Shown: positions 8,765 to 17,500 of the stretch, piece by piece | How the letters are laid out: every line of letters starts with the position of its first letter | Numbering within the stretch: position 1 is the stretch's first letter | Assembly: GCA_018608625.1 (NCBI GenBank) | Contig: JABAZC010000024.1 | Span: 1-32,216 of the forward strand | Origin: Flavobacteriaceae bacterium | GTDB lineage: Bacteria; Bacteroidota; Bacteroidia; Flavobacteriales; Flavobacteriaceae | DNA: 32,216 bases | Direction of reading: 5' to 3' | Notes under the pieces: generated by a model | The model's input: the letters and a program-made list of their open reading frames with translations, nothing else | Told to the model about the DNA's origin: nothing | Databases searched by the model: none | Program-made: the position numbers and the translations under genes

Positions 8765-9217
8765 CTACATGATTGAGGCAACCGATTCACATACAAATTC
8801 AAGGAATCGTTCGTCTTCCTGAGTAAATGGATCTATTGTATTTGAGTCAATATCAATTTGTCCAATATTTATATTATTGACAAATAACGGAATTACAATT
8901 TCAGACTTCACGTTTAGACTGCATCCAATGTAATTGTCCTGAGAATTTACATCTGGCACTACAAAATTTTCATTACTAACCGCTACTTGCCCACAAATCC
9001 CTTTTCCAAAAGGAATGATTTCATGATCAGTAGTCGCCCCCGCATAGGGACCAATTTTAAGTTCTTCTTTTTCGCCATTTTTAAAATAAAAGCCAACCCA
9101 ATCATAATAGGTTATTGAGGACTTTAATAATTCACATATATCCTTCAGAGTTGTGTCCAGTGAACTGGAATTTGATACTAAGTCAGATATTTTAGGCTTC
9201 AATTCGTTAAAGTTCAT
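8765..9217 (-). CDS. GAF-domain protein, free methionine-(R)-sulfoxide reductase type
   Basis: This is a 150-residue single GAF-domain protein of the YebR/fRMsr type, an enzyme that reduces free methionine-R-sulfoxide using thioredoxin. Family sequence includes DWVGFYF (39-45), GPYAG (56-60), IPFGKGICGQVAV (68-80), VPDV, and SEIVIPLF plus IGQIDIDS. Of the three cysteines used by characterised enzymes, two are present (C75 in GKGICG and C99 in YIGCS); the position of the first, in the GATTDHEI segment, has no cysteine. C28 and C143 lie elsewhere. The enzyme may therefore use a two-cysteine mechanism, or the protein may be only a GAF sensor. It is followed 110 bases later by purH on the same strand and appears to be its own transcription unit. 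Confidence 0.78.
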   Translation of the reverse strand: MNFNELKPKISDLVSNSSSLDTTLKDICELLKSSITYYDWVGFYFKNGEKEELKIGPYAGATTDHEIIPFGKGICGQVAVSNENFVVPDVNSQDNYIGCSLNVKSEIVIPLFVNNINIGQIDIDSNTIDPFTQEDERFLEFVCESVASIM

Positions 9218-9277
9218 AAATGTATGTTTTCTGTAAAAATACTATTTATACCATATAATATTTCTAAATACTCTGTT

Positions 9278-9333
9278 TTTGTATTAATTTTAGTGTAATG
9301 CTGTTATCTTTATTCATAGTTTCATTAAATTTG
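9278..9333 (+). promoter_or_regulatory. Promoter region of the copper-type operon
   Basis: There are two overlapping options. TTTG at 9278-9281 lies 23 bases before TATCTTTA (9305-9312, one mismatch), giving a short leader. Alternatively TAAATTTG (9326-9333) matches the -7 consensus exactly, but it ends only four bases before the ATG at 9338, which would give a leaderless or nearly leaderless message. Confidence 0.35.
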
Positions 9334-9337
9334 CTGT

Positions 9338-9751
9338 ATGAATAAATTTAAGCTTCATAAATTTTTTTCCAGCTTATTAGCTCTTTTAGTGCTTATTTCG
9401 GCTTTTTCATTTAAAGTTGAAACAAGACTATGTAGCGCTAAATTATTGGACACTGTTGTTGCTTCTAAAGTTAATTCCTGCTGTAATATTCCAGTAGACA
9501 AGCCTTATGAAGGGCTGGAAAATAACTGCTGTAAAAGTAATGTTATTTCAGTTGACGGCTTGAACGAAGTTGATGTTCTTTCGGTTTCGTCAGTCCTACC
9601 CAGTGTAAATGTGTTTGAAGGTTTTATAAAAAGTGATACTCTAATCAATTTTATCGATTTTCAGTCTTCTGAGCCTGTTTCATACCCCAACTATACACCA
9701 CCTGACCTAGTTTATGAGCTCCAAATAGAGTATCAGGCTTTCCTGATTTGA
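9338..9751 (+). CDS. Small cysteine-rich exported protein, HYC_CC_PP-like
   Basis: This is a 137-residue protein with a signal peptide (basic MNKFKLHK, then hydrophobic FFSSLLALLVLISAFSF, about 9-25). After it come C32, two CC pairs (C48-C49 and C64-C65), and a PP pair near the end (121-122, YTPPDLVYELQ). This layout matches the flavobacterial family named for its HYC, CC and PP motifs, although the first motif here is RLC rather than HYC. Such genes are found directly before TonB receptors and HMA proteins, as here. The paired cysteines in an exported protein suggest binding of a soft metal such as copper, but that is inference. No enzyme domain is recognisable. It starts an operon with the receptor, 84 bases downstream. 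Confidence 0.72.
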   Translation: MNKFKLHKFFSSLLALLVLISAFSFKVETRLCSAKLLDTVVASKVNSCCNIPVDKPYEGLENNCCKSNVISVDGLNEVDVLSVSSVLPSVNVFEGFIKSDTLINFIDFQSSEPVSYPNYTPPDLVYELQIEYQAFLI

Positions 9752-9835
9752 TTTCCTAGTTTTAAATTACAATTTTAGATGTGCATCGACGCATTATTAA
9801 TAATCTCTTCGGAGTTAATTTGAAATTAAACAACC

Positions 9836-12073
9836 ATGAAATCCACTTTATACCTTATATTATTGTTTCCACTTTTTCTTTTTTCACAGAACGAAATTAA
9901 AGGATTGATAATGGAGCAGAATTCCAAAAACCAGCGCATTCCATTACCTGGTGCCAATGTGTTTTGGCTCAATACCACTATTGGGGCTATGACTTCTGAT
10001 GATGGGTCTTTTAAGTTGCCATATGATGTCGCTTACAAGAAATTAATTATTAGCTACATTGGGTTTAGAACAGATACGCTTTTGATTGAAACGCCCAAAA
10101 GTATTTTCCATGTCCTGAAAGCATCTGACGATTTAGGCGAGGTTACCATCTCAACAAGAAGAAAATCTACAGCAACCTCTTACTTATCTTCTCAAAATAT
10201 TTCTACGATAAGTAGCACGGAGCTTTTGAAAGCAGCTTGCTGTAATCTGTCTGAAAGTTTTGAAACTAATCCATCAATTGACGTTAATTTTACGGATGCG
10301 ATTTCAGGAACAAAGCAAATAAAAATGTTGGGCTTAACAAGCCCCTATATTCTAATTACAACCGAAAACATACCGTCCATTCGCGGAGCCTCGCAAGCCT
10401 ACGGTTTGAGTTTTATTCCGGGAACTTGGGTAGAAAGCATTCAAATAACCAAAGGGGCTGGAAGTGTTGTTAATGGTTTTGAAAGTATAGCAGGACAAAT
10501 TAATGCTGAACTGGTTAAGCCAACTACCGATAATCGAGTTTTTGTAAATGCATATGGGTCCTTAAATGGTCGTACGGAACTCAATACACACTTTAACACA
10601 CAGGTCTCTGATAAATGGAGTACCGGCCTCTATCTACATGCAAACAACCGTTCACAAAAATTTGACAGAAACAACGATTCGTTTCTTGACATGCCTCTAG
10701 CAAAGCAGATAAATATTATGAATCGTTGGCAGTATACAAACCTTCAAAAAGGGTTAATTAGTTTTCTAAATGTGCGCTATCTGAAAGATAAAAAGCAAGC
10801 AGGGCAACTTAGTTTCGATCCTGATACTGATCGGCTTTCAAATACGGTCTGGGGCAGTGAAATTAATACGAGACGTTTTGAAGTGTCTGGAAAATTTGGA
10901 TATGTAAATCCAGACATCCCTTACCAAAGTTTAGGCCTTCAAATCGCTTATAGTGATCACGAACAAGCTTCTTATTTTGGTCTCAATGAATATGATATCC
11001 GCCATAAAAGCATGTACTCTAATCTAGTTTACAACTCTATTATTAGTGATTCAAGGCACAAAATTAAAACAGGATTAAACGCGACCTACGACCTATATGA
11101 TGAACTGGTAAACTCACAAATTTATGACAGAAATGAACGCTCTGTTGGGGGGTTTTTTGAGTATAGCTTCGATGATCTTGACGCTCTAAATTTAACTGCT
11201 GGTATTCGAATTGATAATCATAATTTATTAGGGACATTTTTAACCCCACGTGTGCACGCTCGTTACACGCCATGGGAAAAGTCAGCTCTTCGGGTTTCTT
11301 TTGGTCGCGGGATACGAGCAGCCAATATTTTTACAGAGAACCAAAAACTATTTGCAACGTCTAGACAAATTAATGTGCAGAGTTCTGGAGGTGCTATTTA
11401 TGGACTGGATCCTGAAATTGCATGGAACTATGGGGTCTCTTTCTTACAGGGTTTTAATATATTTGGAAGGAAAGCGGATCTTACAATCGATTTTTACCGA
11501 ACTGACTTTGAGAATCAAGTAGTCGTTGACTATGAAAATCCTTATGAGGTTAATTTTTATAATTTAAAAGGGGTCAGCTATGCGAATAGTTTTCAGGCGG
11601 AATTCAGTTTGAACCTGATGTCATATTTGAACCTTAAAACAGCCTACAAGTTTTATGATGTAAAAACCCAGTATATTTCGGGGAAATTTAAAAAACCATT
11701 GACGTCTCAACATCGTTATTTTGCGAATCTATCTTATGAGTCTTATTTGGAGAAAGGAGATGGGGTTTGGAAGTTTGACGCGACTTTCAATTGGCTTGGT
11801 AAGCAGCGTTTTTCATCTACAGAAATAAGCCCACAAGCCTATCAGTTGCCAACGTATTCACCTTCTATTTCAACCCTAAACCTTCAAGTCACAAAAGTAT
11901 TTTCTAAGGCCTTTGAGATCTATTTAGGGGCTGAAAACATCACCAACGTCACACAAAATTTACCAATTTTAAGCTCTGAGAACCCTTTTGGTTCAAATTT
12001 TGACACTACATTTGTGTACGGGCCTATATTTGGCAGTACTTTTTATTCGGGCTTACGATTTAAACTAAATTAA
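9836..12073 (+). CDS. TonB-dependent outer-membrane receptor, probable copper/metal uptake
   Basis: This is a 745-residue outer-membrane receptor: a signal peptide (about 1-17, ending FLFSQ), a carboxypeptidase-regulatory-like beta domain (about 20-95, with PLPGANVFW and DDGSFKLPY), a plug domain (about 115-225, with GTKQIKMLGL and GFESIAGQINAELVKP) and a 22-strand-type barrel to the C-terminus. The plug carries an adjacent cysteine pair (C135-C136, LKAACCNLSESF), common in this flavobacterial subgroup. It lies between a small CC-rich exported protein and a CxxC HMA protein, which points to copper or another soft metal rather than iron-siderophore. There is no SusD partner, so glycan uptake is unlikely. 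The substrate cannot be fixed from sequence alone. Confidence 0.88.
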   Translation: MKSTLYLILLFPLFLFSQNEIKGLIMEQNSKNQRIPLPGANVFWLNTTIGAMTSDDGSFKLPYDVAYKKLIISYIGFRTDTLLIETPKSIFHVLKASDDLGEVTISTRRKSTATSYLSSQNISTISSTELLKAACCNLSESFETNPSIDVNFTDAISGTKQIKMLGLTSPYILITTENIPSIRGASQAYGLSFIPGTWVESIQITKGAGSVVNGFESIAGQINAELVKPTTDNRVFVNAYGSLNGRTELNTHFNTQVSDKWSTGLYLHANNRSQKFDRNNDSFLDMPLAKQINIMNRWQYTNLQKGLISFLNVRYLKDKKQAGQLSFDPDTDRLSNTVWGSEINTRRFEVSGKFGYVNPDIPYQSLGLQIAYSDHEQASYFGLNEYDIRHKSMYSNLVYNSIISDSRHKIKTGLNATYDLYDELVNSQIYDRNERSVGGFFEYSFDDLDALNLTAGIRIDNHNLLGTFLTPRVHARYTPWEKSALRVSFGRGIRAANIFTENQKLFATSRQINVQSSGGAIYGLDPEIAWNYGVSFLQGFNIFGRKADLTIDFYRTDFENQVVVDYENPYEVNFYNLKGVSYANSFQAEFSLNLMSYLNLKTAYKFYDVKTQYISGKFKKPLTSQHRYFANLSYESYLEKGDGVWKFDATFNWLGKQRFSSTEISPQAYQLPTYSPSISTLNLQVTKVFSKAFEIYLGAENITNVTQNLPILSSENPFGSNFDTTFVYGPIFGSTFYSGLRFKLN

Positions 12074-12093
12074 ACTAAACTAAATAATTATTT

Positions 12094-12447
12094 ATGAAAA
12101 CAATACTTTTAACAGTTACTATGCTCTTTGTAGGTACGCTAACATATGGTCAAAATAAAAATGCCAAAGCTTCAATTGAAGTTGATGGGGTATGCATGAT
12201 GTGCAAAAAGCGCATAGAAAAAGCAAGTATTAAAACTAAAGGGGTTAAGTCTGCCTCATGGAACTTGGATACACATGAATTAAGACTCATTTTTGATGAA
12301 AATAAAACTAGTGTTGAACAGATTTCATCTAACGTGACTGCTGTTGGCCATGATACTAAATCATTTATCGCTAGTAAAGATGCTTATGAATCCTTAAACC
12401 CCTGTTGTAAATACCGTGATGAAGGTGTTGTGGATGATCATAAATAA
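12094..12447 (+). CDS. Secreted heavy-metal-associated (HMA) domain protein
   Basis: This is a 117-residue protein with a signal peptide (MKTILLTVTMLFVGTLTYGQ, cleaved around residue 19-20) and one ferredoxin-like HMA domain (about 25-95). The metal site is C34-M-M-C37, the CxxC of Cu(I)/soft-metal chaperones, in GVCMMCKKRIEKA. A second cysteine pair, C104-C105 (LNPCC), follows the domain. It is likely a periplasmic metal carrier serving the receptor encoded 20 bases upstream, the last gene of the operon. Cytoplasmic CopZ-type chaperones lack a signal peptide, so this one acts outside the inner membrane. It ends 35 bases before the terminator shared with groEL. Confidence 0.85.
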   Translation: MKTILLTVTMLFVGTLTYGQNKNAKASIEVDGVCMMCKKRIEKASIKTKGVKSASWNLDTHELRLIFDENKTSVEQISSNVTAVGHDTKSFIASKDAYESLNPCCKYRDEGVVDDHK

Positions 12448-12482
12448 AGCTGGCTAGACTTGCATTAACAAAAAGACCAAAT

Positions 12483-12515
12483 AAAAAAAGCTCCTGAATT
12501 TCAGGAGCTTTTTTT
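12483..12515. terminator. Bidirectional rho-independent terminator between the HMA gene and groEL
   Basis: GCTCCTGA (12490-12497) pairs with TCAGGAGC (12501-12508) around a three-base loop, extended by A7 on one side and T7 on the other. The flanking A and T tracts let it end transcription of both the plus-strand operon and the minus-strand groEL. Confidence 0.93.
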
Positions 12516-12534
12516 ATTTGAAATGTAAATTAGT

Positions 12535-14456
<1,922 letters not shown>

Positions 14457-14530
14457 ATGATTGTGTATTTATTTTATGATTATTTAAAATATACTCTAAA
14501 AGTATGCCAACCCTATTAAACTGACAAACT

Positions 14531-14571
14531 TTCAGAAACAAAAAATGCCAACGTAAAAGCGTTGGCATTTT
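14531..14571 (-). terminator. Rho-independent terminator after secG
   Basis: AAAATGCCAACG (14542-14553) pairs perfectly with CGTTGGCATTTT (14560-14571) around the six-base loop TAAAAG. Read on the minus strand the hairpin is followed by TTTTTTGTTTC, a good U-tract. It separates secG from the groES promoter region. Confidence 0.88.
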
Positions 14572-14590
14572 GTATTGTTTAGAGAGTGAT

Positions 14591-14941
14591 TTATTCTTCT
14601 GTAGTGTCAGCTTCCGGAGCAGCCTTAGTAGCAGGAACAGCAATTGGCTGTGATGTTGTTGGTGCTGCGTTTGAGTCAAGTGCTTTGGATTCCTGTACAT
14701 TGTCAGAGTCTCCAATCGCAATGTTAGACAGTAAAATTAAAACTAGTAATAAGGTTGCTAATGCCCAAGTACTTTTGTCTAAAAAGTCAGACGTTTTTTT
14801 AACTCCTCCAACCTGTTGGCTTCCGCCACCACCAAATGAAGAGGATAATCCTCCGCCTTTAGGATTTTGGACCATTATAACAACGACAAGTAGAAATGCT
14901 ACTACGACGATAAGAACTAGAAATATAGAAAACGTGCTCAT
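14591..14941 (-). CDS. secG: Preprotein translocase subunit SecG
   Basis: This is a small (116-residue) inner-membrane component of the SecYEG channel. It has two membrane segments (about 4-24 and 57-76), the loop VQNPKGGGLSSSFGGGG characteristic of SecG (the NPKGGGL part is diagnostic), and a polar, alanine/threonine/proline-rich C-terminal tail that is common in Bacteroidota. The start overlaps the stop of the upstream TPR-type gene by one base (TAATG), so translation is coupled. It is the last gene of the miaB-lptE operon and ends at a strong terminator. Confidence 0.95.
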   Translation of the reverse strand: MSTFSIFLVLIVVVAFLLVVVIMVQNPKGGGLSSSFGGGGSQQVGGVKKTSDFLDKSTWALATLLLVLILLSNIAIGDSDNVQESKALDSNAAPTTSQPIAVPATKAAPEADTTEE

Positions 14942-15726
14942 TATAAATTATTTTTTACTTTTAATACTTTTATTGCTTGAATTTGGTCTGCAAATAAACT
15001 ACTTTTTTCTGGATATTTCAAACTTAAAATTTGGTAAGACTGTATCGCTTTATCATAGTTTTTTTGTTCAACATAGATTCTTGCTAATGTTTCGGTCATT
15101 AAACTTTCAGTTTCAACCACACGATTTTCTGCAATATTGATTAGTTTGGAGTCTTTATCCAAGGGTTTTAACTTTGGCTTATCGGCGATGAACGCATCAA
15201 TAAGTGCAAACTTTTTGTCTCTACTTGAATCATTGGATGTCCTTGTTGTCTGCGAACGATCAATAGGGTTTTTTTGAGTGAGGCTTAGCCATTCAGAGAA
15301 TGAGTGCGTCTCATTTTTGTTAAACTCTAAGGGGTTTCCTAGACCTAGTATTTCTTTACTTTCTTCCTGTTTATTTCCAAAATTTTTATCTGAACTTTTC
15401 TTGTTTGAGATGTCCTGAAATTCATTTACAGCAATGGTCTTTATTTGCTCAAAATTCTGTTTTATATGCGTAGAAATATCATTTTGTAAAAATACATCTG
15501 AAGTTACGAAGTCAAATAAAACACTTCGATCGGTTGTATAGGCTGCAGTTGTTTTTAATTCTTGATTGTATTTAAAACTCCCTAAACCTTTCAAGCCTTT
15601 AAGGTAGATAGCTCTGGCGGATTGGAAATATGGAAATTCCTGAACGATCGCCGATATATTACTAACCTGCGCTTTGTTCAAGGCTGTGGGGTGGTGCAAT
15701 AGATATGTAAAATCGGATGTATTCAT
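14941..15726 (-). CDS. TPR-like protein of unknown function between lptE and secG
   Basis: This is a 261-residue protein without signal peptide or membrane segment. The N-terminal half (DFTYLLHHPTALN, EFPYFQSARAIYLKGL) is a segment I recognise from flavobacterial genes at this spot but cannot name. The C-terminal end has one clear tetratricopeptide-like unit (about 210-245: ETLARIYVEQKNYDKAIQSY followed by SLKYPEKSSLFADQI), typical of a helical protein-binding repeat. The middle is polar and Ser/Lys/Asp-rich, probably disordered. It starts four bases after lptE and overlaps secG by one base, so a cytoplasmic role connected with envelope or secretion assembly is possible, but no function can be read from the sequence. 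Confidence 0.75.
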   Translation of the reverse strand: MNTSDFTYLLHHPTALNKAQVSNISAIVQEFPYFQSARAIYLKGLKGLGSFKYNQELKTTAAYTTDRSVLFDFVTSDVFLQNDISTHIKQNFEQIKTIAVNEFQDISNKKSSDKNFGNKQEESKEILGLGNPLEFNKNETHSFSEWLSLTQKNPIDRSQTTRTSNDSSRDKKFALIDAFIADKPKLKPLDKDSKLINIAENRVVETESLMTETLARIYVEQKNYDKAIQSYQILSLKYPEKSSLFADQIQAIKVLKVKNNL

Positions 15727-15730
15727 AAAG

Positions 15731-16243
15731 CTACCAATTGGCTAGTGAAGCATTTACAACGTCCTGGGTGATGCGTTCAAATATTTCTTCTATAGCGGTT
15801 GTTTTCTGAGAGCCTATGAGTTGTGCACTACCCTCAAAGTCAAAGAAAAAACTAAATCTTTTTTCAAAATCAGCTTCTTCATCATCTTTATTTATAAATC
15901 GCACATTTATTCCAATAGTTAATCGGTTTTGTGCGGCGGTATTGCTAGCTGTTGCTGTTGTAGGAGAGATTCTATATTCTACAATTTCTCCTTCGTAAAG
16001 TATGTCTCCATTGGACTTGACAAGGTCTAGATTTGTTTGATTTAAGATCAAGTCTTGAAGTGCTAAAGTAAAGTCTCGTTCGATCCCAGGCTCAATAAGA
16101 GCGGAGGTGTTTTGAAAATAATTAACTTGAAAGGTTTTTGTTTTGCTACTCAAAGAAATACCTGTAAAGGAGTAGGCTCCACAGCCAGAAACAAGTGTAA
16201 AAAGGGTAATCAGGAAGCTGTATTTTAAAACGTTAAAGGTCAT
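15731..16243 (-). CDS. lptE: LPS-assembly outer-membrane lipoprotein LptE
   Basis: This is a 170-residue lipoprotein with a short signal ending TLVSGCGAY, the lipidated cysteine being C21. LptE plugs the LptD barrel that places lipopolysaccharide in the outer leaflet. Family sequence includes YSFTGISL just after the cysteine, FQVNYFQNTSALIEPGIERD, and the middle EGEIVEYRISPTTATA. Length is typical of the Bacteroidota form (Pfam LptE-like). Its start overlaps the 3' end of the sigma-54 activator gene by 11 bases, so the two are co-transcribed and probably coupled. LptD itself is not in the window. Confidence 0.88.
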   Translation of the reverse strand: MTFNVLKYSFLITLFTLVSGCGAYSFTGISLSSKTKTFQVNYFQNTSALIEPGIERDFTLALQDLILNQTNLDLVKSNGDILYEGEIVEYRISPTTATASNTAAQNRLTIGINVRFINKDDEEADFEKRFSFFFDFEGSAQLIGSQKTTAIEEIFERITQDVVNASLANW

Positions 16244-17498
16244 ACTGTTTTATTTTTCTGTAAAGTGTGCGTTCACTAATCCCCAATTCATCGGCGGCTA
16301 ATTTACGCTTTCCTTTGTGACGTTCAAGAGATTTTTTAATAAGTTCTAATTCTTTATCATGCAGTGAAAGGGTTTCTTCTTCCGCTTCAACAGCATCAAT
16401 ATACGAATAATCACTTTCTTTATTTTCAATAATTTCAATTGAATGTTCTTTTTCTGTTTTAACTGGAAGAGAAAGAATTTCATTCTCTTTTTCCGAAGCC
16501 AAAGACTCCTCCTTGTTATAGATTTTTTGAATTAAACTCTCATTATTTTTTTGAACATCTCCTTGGTTATCGCTTTTCATCAATTCCATAGTCAGTTTTT
16601 TGAGATCATTTAAGTCACTTTTCATATCAAAAAGGACTTTATATAGAATCTCTCTTTCTGTGCTAAAGTCACTTTTCGATTTATTTTTACCAAGTACTGA
16701 TGGGAAATTTGACCCCATGGTGGGAAGATAAGTTTGTAGGATTTCTAGGTCAATCATTCTTGACGATTCTAGTACCGATATTTGTTCGGCTACATTTCGA
16801 AGTTGTCGAATGTTTCCGTTCCAGCGGTAGTTAATTAGAGCAATAACTGCATTGTCTTGCAGTCGAATGGTAGGCATTTTATATTTTAGTGCAAAATCAC
16901 TTGCAAATTTTCTAAACAACAAGTGAATATCTTCTTTTCGTTTCCTAAGGGCAGGAAGGTGTATTTCAATTGTGCTCAATCTATAGTACAGATCTTCTCT
17001 AAATTTTTCTTTTTCAATCGCTTCAAACATATTAACGTTTGTAGCCGCTACAATTCTCACATTCGTTTTTTGAACTGCACTAGAGCCGACCTTAATAAAT
17101 TCCCCATTTTCCAAAACTCTTAGCAGTCGAACTTGGGTTGTGAGTGGAAGTTCTCCAACTTCATCTAAAAATATTGTGCCGCCATCGGCCACTTCAAAAT
17201 AGCCAGACCGTGTTTGGGTTGCCCCAGTAAAAGCACCTTTTTCATGTCCAAATAATTCACTGTCAATAGTGCCTTCAGGGATGGCTCCACAGTTAACAGC
17301 AATGTATTTCCCGTGTTTACGATGTGAAAGTTGGTGAATAATTTTTGGAATACTTTCTTTTCCTACCCCGCTTTCTCCAGTCACTAAAACTGAAATATCT
17401 GTAGGGGCTACCTGAACGGCTTTTTCTACTGCGCGGTTTAATCCAGTATCATTTCCAATGATACTAAATCGTTGTTTTATTGATTGAACTGTTTCCAT
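16233..17498 (-). CDS. Sigma-54-dependent activator without sensor domain
   Basis: This is a 421-residue AAA+ enhancer-binding protein that would open sigma-54 RNA polymerase complexes. Visible are Walker A GESGVGKE (41-48), the sigma-54 contact loop GAFTGA (88-93), Walker B TIFLDE (108-113), RFREDLYYRL-type sensor sequence (FREDLYYRLS, 166-175), WNGNIRQLRN (227-236) and a C-terminal Fis-type helix-turn-helix (KLAADELGISERTLYRKI, 399-416). There is no N-terminal receiver, GAF or PAS domain: the AAA+ part starts almost at residue 12. A long polar, Glu/Lys-rich linker (about 262-385) separates AAA+ and DNA-binding parts. It lies two bases after miaB and overlaps lptE by 11 bases. Its targets are unknown; with no sensor, activity may depend on its amount or on a partner protein. 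Confidence 0.9.
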   Translation of the reverse strand: METVQSIKQRFSIIGNDTGLNRAVEKAVQVAPTDISVLVTGESGVGKESIPKIIHQLSHRKHGKYIAVNCGAIPEGTIDSELFGHEKGAFTGATQTRSGYFEVADGGTIFLDEVGELPLTTQVRLLRVLENGEFIKVGSSAVQKTNVRIVAATNVNMFEAIEKEKFREDLYYRLSTIEIHLPALRKRKEDIHLLFRKFASDFALKYKMPTIRLQDNAVIALINYRWNGNIRQLRNVAEQISVLESSRMIDLEILQTYLPTMGSNFPSVLGKNKSKSDFSTEREILYKVLFDMKSDLNDLKKLTMELMKSDNQGDVQKNNESLIQKIYNKEESLASEKENEILSLPVKTEKEHSIEIIENKESDYSYIDAVEAEEETLSLHDKELELIKKSLERHKGKRKLAADELGISERTLYRKIKQYDL

Positions 17499-17500
17499 AA

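Noticed and set aside
11250-11522. An overlapping reading frame inside the TonB receptor gene in another frame.
   Set aside because: The receptor frame is continuous with clear barrel sequence; the second frame has no start context and no recognisable domain.
14586-15140. A long plus-strand reading frame opposite secG and the TPR-type gene.
   Set aside because: It is antisense to two well-supported coupled genes, has low-complexity content and no promoter or family resemblance.
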